NCBI GenBank assembly: GCA_023974075.1
Contig: CM043796.1
Location: 21,878,927-21,942,926, forward strand
DNA length: 64,000 bases
Direction of reading: 5' to 3'
From: Chaenocephalus aceratus
Lineage: Eukaryota; Chordata; Actinopteri; Perciformes; Channichthyidae
Part shown: positions 35,201 through 46,910 of the stretch, in pieces
How the letters are laid out: each line of letters starts with the position of its first letter
How positions within the stretch are numbered: position 1 is the stretch's first letter
Made by a program: the position numbers and the translations under genes
The notes under the pieces: generated by a model
Database searches by the model: none
The model's input: only the letters and a program-made list of their open reading frames with translations
Told to the model about the DNA's origin: nothing

Positions 35201-38105
35201 TGAGTCATTCATCCATCAAAAGTAATTAACATTTATGGATGTAAGTGCCAGTAATGGTCTCTGGAAGGAATACAAGGACATCACTGTCAACTTTATTTGG
35301 ATGCTTTTGTTTGAGTCTGGCAGGTATAATTTAGAACAAATGTTTTTTTTGTGTTGCTTTCATTTGACATTTCTACAGTTTTTGCGATTCAGAATGAAGA
35401 ATGAACCACTTTAACATCCAAGAACCCAGCAACATGGTGGGCGCCTTACCCAGCGAGTACTCTTCTAAATCAAATAAGTGCACAACCCTTCTTCGTACGA
35501 CTTGATATGCAGTCCTATTTATATATCCTTCTTCATACCCTCATGACCATTGTGTATCCATGTTGGCAACAGTCGGAGCAGCCTCGAGAAAACAAGACAT
35601 CCATAACAGTACATCTGCGTTAAGTGGCAGTCCATTTCCTTTCACATTAGGGCCCTGGCCAAACTCTCATTGTGCACAACTGCATATCCGTCTTTCATCT
35701 AACCCAGTGACTCAATCAATTATGCATGCACGCTAAGCACGCCTTTCTTACTCAAGTACATGAGAGCATCACGGCTCATCGTGAGGCGCCAGGGTGTTGC
35801 TGTATAATGACAGGGTGTCGTCGCTATGCCTCTTGTCCGACCTTTAACTTTCTTTACAATTGTCAAAAAATGAATCTATTTATTTTTTTCCTTGAAGGTT
35901 TATTCAGTAATTTTGTACCACTTGCAATTTCGTCCATAACTAGAATTGAGTGATGATCCTGTATGAGCAATGCTCATTATGGCTCAAAAGACATGTGAGT
36001 TTTTCTCCTTGCTCCTTCAATTAGTTTAAAGTGGGTGGAGTTTCAGTTGGAAAAAAGGTGGTGTCGAAACCATTCATTCACATACAAAAGATGTTTTGAT
36101 GAAGGTTGTTTCTAGGGTTAGGGTTTAATTATGGAGATTTGTATTGAGTGGGAAATATGTTTAGGGCAGGCAGGAGGGATAATTGAGGACGGGTCAAATA
36201 AACACAATAACCTTTAACAAATCCGTTTGTGCCTAAACCTTACCTTTTTCCTGCGTTAACCGTTTAAATATGAATGTTTCCGAACCTTTATCTCTCGTTC
36301 AAACCTTTGGCTTTAAGATAACTTTTTCAGCCCCCAGCGTCATTGTTACCCGGTAAGACATGCTTTGTGACTCTTCAGAGCAGACACCACATTCTTGACA
36401 GGAGCTTTCTCTGCTGAAACAACACGGAACAGCCTTCGCTCTGCTGTCCGTCTGAGACATCACAGTCGTGTTAAGCCAGAGAAGAGATTGAATAAACATA
36501 CCGTCACCATGACACTTCAATCCTGAAGCTCAAGGACTTCCAAGATTCATAATAAATTCCAGAGTAGCTGCAGATCAGAGATAGTGTCGCTAAATGGTAT
36601 TCGTGAAGCTTGGAACTGGAAAAAAAAAGTCATGTTTGAGTGTTTTAAAATTAAATTAGTTTTTTGTTAATCAACATTAAGAGTCCACTTGGAATACAAA
36701 CTATTTCAAAACCAAATACCTGACAATCTGTATGAACACCTGAGGATACTTCACACGGATCTCCAATTAGCCAGCCAGCGAGGCTAATAGAGTTGTAGCA
36801 TGAGATATTTTACTTATTAACATAGCCAGTTATTTGGGGAGGCAGCTGCACTGTAATTGTGAAGGATGTGCAGAAGAAAGTAATTAGATCATTGCAAGGC
36901 TGTGTTTTGCCTGCAGCCGTCTGTTTTTTATCAGTTTTTCCAAATGGGTTTTTCAGATCTCTCCTTCTTTGTCCATACAGAAGTCCAATTATCTTTTTCT
37001 ATTTGTGTATTTATTTATGATAATTTACAGAGAATGGAATGATGGCAGTTTAATATGCATGAGATGTGCCAATGGATTTTTAGGCAATGCCACAGGGGGC
37101 TTTTGGCATGGAAAGTGATGCTTAAAAACAACAAACCATAAGATGTCATGTGAGCCGTTTTTTTTACGTCTCCTGCCGTTTGTTGAAATTGTCGAGGATT
37201 TGGCGTCACCAAAAGTAGTTCCCATATCTTGTTGTCGCCCCAGTTAAGCTGCATTCACATAATACGCAATCTGCTATTTGCTCACCACTATAGGTAGGTC
37301 TCCGAGCATTGAAAACAGCTAGTTACGTTTAGTACTATGGTTACCTCGCTTACTAGCTTCACGGAAATGGGTTTTAATTGGACATCTCATTAGGTCACAT
37401 ACGAACTAAAGCCGTTAGGGTTTAAGTCTCTTTCAATACTGAACCCATCCGGCCCATTGTGATCTTCCCCCATCAGGTGCATCTGAAACACGTGTTTCCA
37501 TTACAGGAATGGATCCCATCAAATATTAAATTGTGCTAAAATGCTCTGCTGGGCTGCTGCCATGGAAATATGGACTGTCATTTGTACTCTCAACATTATC
37601 TACTTCTAATTTCTGGATCATTGTCTGCTCACAAACAAGGCAGGGAGGTGGTTCTAATATGCCAAACTAATGGCTTTTTCCTCATTACTGCCTTCCTTGG
37701 AGTGCACAGAAATTAGCCGGCATACATTACAAAGATGGAGATGTCATGAGTGGAAGTTATTGGGATAGTTTCTCTAAACAAATACAAGAAAGAAAACTTC
37801 ACAAGCGCTCTATTCTTAGTTGAACCTGACTCTGCCTGTTCTCTCTGGTGGTCTCAGATCTTGTGTCCCTTTCTGTCGCTTCATGTCTAATTAATTAACC
37901 CAGCTTGGTCCTTTCAGAGCCCTCCGCAGCAGAAGCATGTTACCTAGGTAGTGACAGATCACACTACATGTCTACTTGTGTTGATGTGAGCAGGAAATAC
38001 TTAAAAAGGATGGTTAAGTAGACTTCTTCACTGAGGAGTTAACGTCATTACAACCTTACAATTGCTGCTAACAGGCAAACATAGAAGAAAGTTGCTCCGC
38101 ATTTC
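32235..38105. other. Gene-free intergenic DNA
   Basis: No gene, RNA or complete element recognised. A (G)16 run lies at 34089-34104. A stretch at about 32360-32720, with cccggctaaacccatacagt and a cccctgcagggggtc phrase, looks like a worn repeat of unknown type. Several long AT-rich blocks follow. Confidence 0.55.
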
Positions 38106-38109
38106 TTAA

Positions 38110-38527
38110 AGGGGCCCTTTTATGCTCAATTCAGGTTTCATTGTATTTTGTGCCTCTATTATGATATGTTTACTTGCTTAAATGTTATGTTCAAATAGGT
38201 GTTTATTTGTCTCATACTGCCTGTGCTGCAGCACCTCTTTTCAACCTCTGTCTGTTAGCTGGTTATCACTTAGAGATGTCCCGCCCTTTAGCCCATCACA
38301 AAACTTTTTGGGAGTTTTACAGGGCGTGGTTTGCATTCCGCCCAGCCAATCAGAAATAGGAACCTTTTTCTCCCACGAAAGTACCTGCTCTCTAGCAGGG
38401 ACGGGAAAAGGGTAAAAAAGGTTCTGATGAACTGATTTTAGTTTCGGCTCTTTTTGGTGTGAACGCGACATTTCGGAACTATATCGGAACTAAAGTGGGA
38501 AAAGTACTGCGGTGTGATAGGGCCCCT
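38110..38527. mobile_element. TTAA-flanked miniature transposon
   Basis: Both sides carry TTAA (38106-38109 and 38528-38531), and the inner ends are aggggccct and its inverse. A TTAA duplication is typical of piggyBac and Kolobok transposases. At 418 bases it encodes no enzyme. Two more partial copies lie at 18836-19015 and 63945-64000. Confidence 0.75.
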
Positions 38528-38531
38528 TTAA

Positions 38532-40073
38532 CATCAGACAAATATATACATCTTCATGTACAGATAATACTGAATATGTGATGAGAATAAGATTTCCCAC
38601 TGTTTCCTCTCACAGCTGCCCTCTTTCTTATATCTGATTAGTGACAAAATTGAATCAACAAGATTTTGTCATCACACAACTTTAAAACAAATTGACAAAT
38701 ATACAGCCTTCAAATCTAGGTTGTCAAAACATATCCATACTGAGCTAGATTTGCGAGATGAAAGAAGGATTAATAAATACAAGTGTCTATCCAACCAAGG
38801 CCTCGGGGAAAAACACCGGAAATTAAAAGAATAACATTACAATCAATCAAGAAAGAGCAATATATTTCACACTCAAATCAACTTACTTATTGCATTGAAT
38901 AATATAAAAACGAGACATGACTGATTATCGGCCCCTTCAATATATTATTTGGCCTGAATGCCTTAGGACGGATACTTTTCTATCAGAGACAGAAGCTGGT
39001 CAGCTCGAGCTGAATTAGCTTGGATGATAAATACTTTTTTCATCGTGAAGTAATTGTCCTGCCAGAAAGAGAAGTTCATTTAACAAGAAATGCTCAGTCT
39101 AATCTAATATAAATCTATTCCTAACTATTGGTTCTGGTGTTTAAGTTTAAAGGACTATAAATCCCTATAGATTAAGTATTTGAATATTTTAATTTGGAAC
39201 TGACAGGCTATTGTACCATCTGTTTTTATATCGACCTTATCTGCTCCGTAGCAATTCGTCTCACAAGTCTGGCATCTTGTTAAGGCTCCAAGTGCTCACA
39301 ATTAGAAAAATATGTAGCTCTCCGGTCACAGCCGGAGATAAATGGAGTTGCTGTTCTTGCAGGAGTTACAGCCTGTCGCTATCACTGCCTACAGGGCCAT
39401 AAATAGGATGAAACCTGTGACACATTTAATTAAACTCAAAAGCTCAAGCTGTCCGACATTGTGTTTGGCCCTCCCTCCATTTGGTCCTAATGGATGCTTG
39501 TGGTCCGTAATGCCTCGGTGCCAGAACCACTCTGACAGCTCTGGGGAGTGATGCTGAATAATAGGGCTTTGTCAGAACTGCTAATAAATCTACATTGTTG
39601 GAGAAAGTCGTCAAATTGTCTGAGGAAAAGATCACATCTCCAAATCATGTATCTACCCAAAGGATTGAGGAAACAGAATGTAATGTTTAAAAATAAATCC
39701 ATGTTTGGGGCAATTTGCTGACCCAGAGGTAAACAATGCTCAAGCTGTTGGGGAAAATCCTGTGATCCGGTTTGACGAGTCGTTGAAAGGCCGTGATTTA
39801 TCGGGGAAGGCTGCCACATCAGCTGGCAGGTAGCATCTGGATAAAATCACACCAACTGCGCCTCGTCACGAGGTAATCCACATGTAGATTCAAGATGTGA
39901 CAAAGAGCAGCTGTGCTCCAGATGTAACACCACCGCCAGATAAGTCTGTGCTGATCTTCTCTGCTTTGTCGTGCTGTTGCGCAGCGATTGAAAGGTAGAT
40001 AAGAGATTAGCATTTGGCAGCAGATTTCAATGCCGTGATGGAAATCCAATTACCACTTCATTCTATCATATCA
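38532..40073. other. Gene-free intergenic DNA
   Basis: No coding or element signature recognised. Short open frames at 39211-40049 on both strands have no motif. Confidence 0.55.
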
Positions 40074-40081
40074 AGTGTGAG

Positions 40082-40578
40082 CAGTGATTCCCGCAGAAAT
40101 GAAATATACTTTGGGGGAACGGACTCGGGGCGCAAAAAATCTCAACATTCTTCACGGGGGGGGGTGCGTGGCCGGTGTATGGGTACCGTGGATAGGCGAA
40201 CCGTTGGCAAATTCGTCTAAGGACGACCTAGTAGTAGTAGTCCTTGATTGGCTCAAGTTCACACCTTTTTAGGGGCGGGGCTAGTGATGTTGTCCCGGGG
40301 ATGCTTAGGAGTTGATAAAGGAGATAATCCCACTGACGTCATCATTTGATTCCAAAAGTGGGTCTGGACTCGCGCCCATAGAGGCTGTTTACCAGTATAA
40401 TGGCTCCCCCAAAGTATAATTTATGGGTGGCTCCCCCCAAAGTATAATTTATGGTTTTTTAAAGTTTTTTTTACTCACTGAGTAAAAAAACCCAAAAAAC
40501 ACACAAATTATACTTTGGGGGGAGCCATTATACTTTGGGGGCCCCCAAAGTATTAACATGCTGTGGGAATCACTGGTG
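40082..40578. mobile_element. Miniature transposon with 8-bp duplication and internal hairpin
   Basis: The left end is cagtgattcccgcag. The right end is the inverse of caccagtgattcccacag, shifted by three bases. The 8-mer agtgtgag flanks both sides (40074-40081 and 40579-40586). The interior (about 40400-40555) contains facing copies of the word ccaaagtataattt, able to fold back. The 8-bp duplication suggests hAT. Confidence 0.7.
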
Positions 40579-41312
40579 AGTGTGAGATATGCTACTCCAG
40601 TGGAGAGACATTTAGAGTAGTCTTAAAGGGGGACACAAACTAGTTTTGAAGCTCCAATATTCAATCATTTTGGAATTTAAATAATTACAAAGAAAATATA
40701 ACATATAAAAGCATTTTCAGCCTTCAATTTATTTTTCTATTGTAACAAGCAGCACTTGGTAGCAAGTTCCTAGACCATTAATGAGCTGGATGGCATTCTC
40801 TATCCTTGACAAAGTCCATTTGCTGTTACCGTTGCTATGTTGGTCAACTTTTGGACAACAATGAGGCGATGTAGTTATTTTTTCATCATGATTGGAGCTT
40901 GTTAAGAGTATTGGACATGGTCAAAAAATAGCACCTGAGGGGGGAATTGACCAAAGTTGTTTGGATTGTTACTCCACGGAATTACATTTGATTGGATTTA
41001 CTTTTTATCTACACCCCCGACTGTAGCATGACTCATCAGAATTTTTTTTCCTCCAGAAAACAAGACAAAACAGGAAGGTAAATATCGATGAGGATAATTA
41101 ACTTTACTCTCATTCTGGCTGTTTTGATATCCACCAACTCCTGATGGAAATATCTGTTTCTAAGCAGCTTGTTAATTGTATCTATCATCTGTTTAGTTTT
41201 GAACAAAAGGTGTTCTGTACAGTCTGTATCAAAGCTTTTTTAAGAGGCCAAAAGTGAATATTTTAGGCTGTAAAACCAGGCGGTAACCTACAGATCTAAA
41301 AAGTGAAATACC

Positions 41313-42094
41313 TTTAATATATGGGCTCAGAACAGTCTCATAATACACGCATACACACAGAAGGATTCAAACTTGTATTTCATGATCCGCAAAATGATTC
41401 ACACTTGTATTTCCGGATCCACACTTGTATTTTTCAATGCACACACAAATGTGTTCCCTTTCATATACATGTAAACACAATCCAAATACAGAAAAAAGTT
41501 TTACATATGTATTTTTGATCCTCACATATTTGTTTTCCGTTTAAAACCTCTGCACCTGCAAACACAAACCGCTTTCTGTGCACGGATCGCTATGCATTTG
41601 TGTGTGGGTTTTTTGAGACTCCCCTGATGCTCACCCGATTCGTACTTGTAATTTTTTCTATCTATAGCCAATCAGATGTCTCCTTCATTCTAAGCCAATC
41701 ACATGAGCACGCCCCTGATTGTTCCCACCTGTGTCTAGTTACCCTGTTTAAATTCCCTTGTCTCCCAGTGTTCAGTGTCAGTTCGTCTGGTCTATTGTCA
41801 TGGTAAGGTATATGCTCCTGGTACTCATGAAAGGTTTTTGATTCCTCACTGCGTGAGCGCCTTCATTTTTTGTCATCTCAATTAGTTTTGGTGGTTACCT
41901 TTTTGTTCATTTTTGCCAGTCATGGAAAAACAAAGTATCTTACAATACTTTACCTCTGTCTACCTGTCTGCAATTGGGTCCAACATCCTAAGTGCCTGAG
42001 ATCGTAACACCTATGTGCCGGGGCTTAGCCCCGAACAGCCCCGGCCCAATTTAACCCCTGCATGTGTGTATTATGAGCCCATATTAACACGCAT
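41313..42094. repeat. Possible element bounded by an inverted repeat
   Basis: The left side, ttaatatatgggctca followed after a 10-base gap by taatacacgcatac, faces the inverse of ttaatatgggctcataatac at 42065-42094. The interior is mixed: a region of repeated cacttgtattt words at 41370-41430, and a GC-rich end at 42010-42060. No target duplication was found. It may be a worn DNA transposon. Confidence 0.4.
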
Positions 42095-45000
42095 TCTCTC
42101 TAACCCCCTGATCCCACCGGAAGCGTTTGCGCCGCGCCCGCGCCGCACCCGCGACCGAGAAGTGTGTAAAACATATTGATGACTTCCCCTTTAAGGCAAC
42201 AGAAAACTGCAATGAAAGAAAGTAGAACATCACTAAATGGGTCAGTAAATAAAGCCATGTTGCAAAAGATAGTTCAACATCACTGTTACTGCTATTTATT
42301 GCAGACCTACTGGCTTTGCTGTGTGCTTTTTTAACACATCGGATGGCAGAATAAATACTAGTGCTAGCACGGATTCAGAATTGCCATATATTGTACAAAA
42401 TTAAGTGACTGACCTGGCATGACTCAAAAAGTCCCGGCTGGAAGGTTTGACAACATCCTCTGCACAAAAACAGGATATGCTCAAAAGAAATTGATGTTTG
42501 TTCAGCTGTCACTCCCCCTTCTCTCTCCAAATATTAAATTTTACAAATGTATTGTAATGCTCCCTGCTGGTAACCAATGACGCTTGCCACAAGGATTTTT
42601 TTATTTTATTTCAGCTGTCATTCAATTTCACGCTTTACTCATATGTATCGGAAGGATTAGCAAATGTGTTCAGGCCTACAGCTACTAAGCCTTTAATCTG
42701 TAATATCATAATAACCTATATCCTTGATCTTGAAGATATGAGCTATGCAAATATGTCATGCCAAAAGCAGAAGGTATATCATTTATACACCTTCTGCTTA
42801 TATAAGGAGCTGGTAATGTGTCTTCTTTGAGATATACAAATTAGCATATTTGGAGTACTGATATTTGGAATGAGACTATTTATCAAGCACCACATTTTCC
42901 ATTACTATCGGCAGTCATTATTTTTATTTTCTGTCTTTGTGAGCAGGATTACGGATAAACTACTTGCCAGATTTACATGAAACTTGGTGGAAGGGATTAG
43001 CACGGACCGAGAGAGAGCCCATTACATTTTGGAGGGGATCCAAACCACAGGGCAAACGCAAGTGAAAGTTATGTTTCACTCTCGTTAACATTGCAAGAGA
43101 GGGCTGCATTGACGTTGTGTTGGAATCATTTTAAAAATGTGTTTTGTTTAGAAAAAAAATCATGTGAATTCATCAAGTCTGAACAACAACTTCTAAACAT
43201 TTCAATAGCAGCAATAAAACCAAGTCCATAAATGCACCATTTGCCTTGGCAGAGGCCTGCACTCTCTAAGTGCCACCATTTCTGGATATAATTGTCCGAA
43301 ACTAAAGTGTAGTTTCTTGAGTGATACTTAACTATATTTATAATAATAATAAAGCTTTATTTATATAGCACTTTTCATACAACACATGCAGCTCAAAGTG
43401 CTTTACAAAATGACACATCACAAGTTAAAAACAAACAAGAAATGTAAAAGGTACATGCAGCAAAATATAACATTTTATCAGGTTAATAGACACAAAGAGG
43501 TATACTGTTATACAAAATAACATAAATAAATAATGGTTTCTCTCTGACAGATAAGACACAAGCCAATTGAGTCGATGTAACAATATCAAACCCCATAAAA
43601 CAAAGTGAACATATAGGTACAACAGAAAGAAAAAGATTAAGACCTATAAAATAAATAAAACAATATAAAGGTAGGTAAATAATAAAGACTAAAAGGACAT
43701 TTAAAGTGGGGGGTTAACAACATGTTTGACAGGACAAGGAGGTTTATTCAAATAAAACTAAATATTTATGACGAAATGTAAAGGCAGGCTCCATTCTATT
43801 TTGATGATAACCTTCGAAAAAGAATATTCACGATTTACACATTTAGAAAAAAGTGGCTGAATCGTAGTGAATATGAATCAGTTGATCAGTTGCCTGGCAA
43901 CTGTTGGTTTTGGCATCAACAGGTTTTTCCAGCCGACAGTCTTTAAATACATGCTTAGGCAGACTACACGAGAAAACAATATGTAAACAGAAGGTATTTC
44001 TGAATGGAAAATAAATATTTCTCAATATCGTTTGCTATTAAAAGTCACAATACATCAAAAAATAAAACAAAAGTCTTTACATTTTGAGTTATGTTTCATG
44101 TTTATAGTGAAGTTCTGAAACTCCGTCCATCTTCCTTCCATCATCGAGCTAATCTGATCATGCCGGATCAACAAACAAAGCTTCGAGCACAGCCTTCACT
44201 CAGCCTGATCCTTAATTCACTCCAGTCAAAATCTGTCTGTAGTGTTGAAGAATTGTTCAGATAGTATTCTTTATTATTTCCCAAAGCAAAGAAACATCCA
44301 TTAATTACATTGCATTCACATCTGTTTCTGCCTTTGTTCAAATGAGCATGTTTGAACTCTGTATCTGTGTCTTCCTGTGTTTATTGCTTTTTGTTCAGTT
44401 ACGTGGGCAGAATAAAGGAAGAAGTCCACAATTTAAAAGAGATAAGAACTTCTTGAAATAAGACTGTGACATGAATACACATCACTGTCTGACAATGACT
44501 GATGTTTAAAACAAAGGGGAGAAGAGAAAAAGTCCCCTTGGTTGCCAACTTCTTTTGTTCGAGCATTGAACGACCATTTCAACCATTAAAGTTTCCCTGG
44601 ATAACGTTTTATTTTGTAATTCAGCTTGGGAAATACTAGTCTTCACAGAAATACTACCCTTCACAGCCTCAAAAACTAATGCTAAGTTAGTGCTTAGCTA
44701 ACGTATAGGCTTGTAATGCTAATGGATTCAGTTTATGTTACAGGGGATCAACACAAGTTAATAAATGTTTTACTAACTCTATATGTATATGTATTTTTTG
44801 CCTATTTGGTTTGTTTAAAATGGTAAATGCGTCTCCTAGCTGTCTTAAATTGTCAGTAACATTCATACTCTAACTTGCAAGACCTTACAACCTTTGAATA
44901 TGCTTATTGATCCAGGGATATATATGCAAACACATGCAGTGTTAACTCAATCCCCTGATCAAGAACAATGTGTCCACACCACATTAAAGAAAATGGAGAG

Positions 45001-45466
45001 CCTTCATTATTCTCTTCAAGTATCCAACAAAAACAGTCTTTGTCCCTTCAGTGTTCGGTAACATATTCGGGCTCTTTCACCTGGAACCACAAGGTTGTGG
45101 ACATGTGAGCACCAAGCAACATATTGTGTAGGACATGTAATTGGAATGGATCAGGGGCAAGTGTCATGCTGCCATGAGAATCAAAGACAAAGGCAGCTTC
45201 CTGAATGCAGCAATAAGATACTGGCTATGCTGCGAAGAAGTAGCACCACAATATAGGAACTACATGCTGTGTACACAAACCCCTAATTCATAAATAATTC
45301 ACTAGTGTTTGGAAAGAAAGAGGATATTGCATACAGACCTAACATGAACAACTTTCTCCAATATCAGAACACTAGAGTTTACAGCTAAAACTGAAATGTT
45401 TGATGTCAATAAGTCTGCTCTGATTGGTGAATCCATTCATTGTCTATTCATACTCAAGCATTTATA
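42095..45466. other. Gene-free intergenic DNA
   Basis: No gene recognised. At 43340-43415 the phrases ctttatttatatagcacttt and ctcaaagtgctttacaaaat are a common dispersed fish repeat, but I cannot assign its class. The DNA just left of 45467 is the target of the Gmr1-like element. Confidence 0.5.
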
Positions 45467-46641
45467 CTTCATGTGAGGAAGCGCACACACTCCCTCACTA
45501 ACATGTTGGTCTTAACTATTTGTTTGTTAAGAAAGGTAGTACATGTTTGTCCTGAGTTGCCTTTATTTCAGTTAAAGTTATAAAAACAGTTTACATAGAC
45601 AAACTAATAAAATGCATCTAAATTTGTTTGTCAGTCTGTAAAACACACAAGCACCAAGTAATCACCATTTCCTTTGTTCAGACCTGGAGGCCATCTTGTC
45701 CCAGTGCTCAAAGAGGGAGCACGCCTCCAAAGTACTCCTTATATGTGCCACATGAGTAGGCGGAGTCTTGGACGCGATTGGTCAGGGAAATGTGTTATTT
45801 TATGAGTGTCAATTAAGTTAAAAACTATCCATTTTAAGCAGACCTTGTTGTTGTTTAAGATATCATATTTATAGCGATGCAATAATGAATTTACTTAAGC
45901 CTTTAGGGTTTTATTAAAGGTAGACAACAGTGTTTAACCTGTTAACCACGAAGGTCACCGCCGACGGGGACCCTGGGTTTTTTTTTCACGACACTGTGTC
46001 TCAGGGCATCTTAATATTTAAAAACTATTAATGTGTTATACCAGATTAACGAGACGAATCTCAGCTAACTGACAATACGAACCGTTTTTACAGAAACAAA
46101 ACACAAGTCTCACAAGAAGCGTTAGCATTAGCCCTTAGCTAAAACGGGCAGATGCTACTTCCGGTGCTAACTAACAAAAACGATCTTTAAAACTTAATAT
46201 TTTCTGCACAAACTACATATCATCTGAAAGCTGATACTCCACAGATTATTTGGTTATAAGTATTATCACTGTAGGACACAAAATTACTGAGCTAGCAGCC
46301 AGAACAGAGAAGAACAAAAACAATAGTTTTCAAAACCATAACAATAATTTTGTCTTACCGTTGCTGTTTTGTGATCAAAGCTCGTGTTCAAGGGAATAAA
46401 AACGCTGTTTAAAGTTAATCCAATGTCTCTTAGTCACTTTAGAATTGTTCCTGATAATCTATCATTACATTCATGACAGCAGAGTTGGTATAAAGTTTCG
46501 CAGTCCTGAGCTAATGCTGTCATACGTGCTGTTTACGCAAACCTCTCTCTACTTGACGTAAGTGTTTAGTGGGACTTACTAACTGTCACTCGATTCTATT
46601 GGCTCTAACGGTTCAGAAAAGGTGTCAATCACCCAAATCGA

Positions 46642-46680
46642 CCAATGGGTTCCAAAGATATGATCCTGCGTGGTATAAAC
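46642..46680 (+). promoter_or_regulatory. Likely promoter of the piggyBac transposase
   Basis: A CCAAT box (46642-46646) stands 27 bases before a TATA box (tataaac, 46674-46680). Transcription would start near 46705, within a GC-rich leader holding repeats of cctaccgcagcaggac. A probable leader intron runs from gtaacag at about 46820 to ttttag at 46904, six bases before the ATG. Confidence 0.6.
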
Positions 46681-46910
46681 TACGCCCGCTCCGGCTCCAT
46701 TACGCATTACGCAGCAGGATCCTACCGCAGCAGGACCCTACCGCAGCAGGACCCTACCGCAGCACCGCAGCACCGCAGCACCACAGCAGGACTGCACCAC
46801 AGCACGCAGCGACGATAGCAGGTAACAGGTAACAGAGCACATTTCAAGGACGTTGATTTCTTTGCTTTTAGATCTTTTTCTTGTGTATCCTCTTTCCATT
46901 TTAGCAAATA

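Noticed and set aside
36113..36130. Telomere-like gggttagggttt
   Set aside because: Only about two units; too short to be an interstitial telomere.
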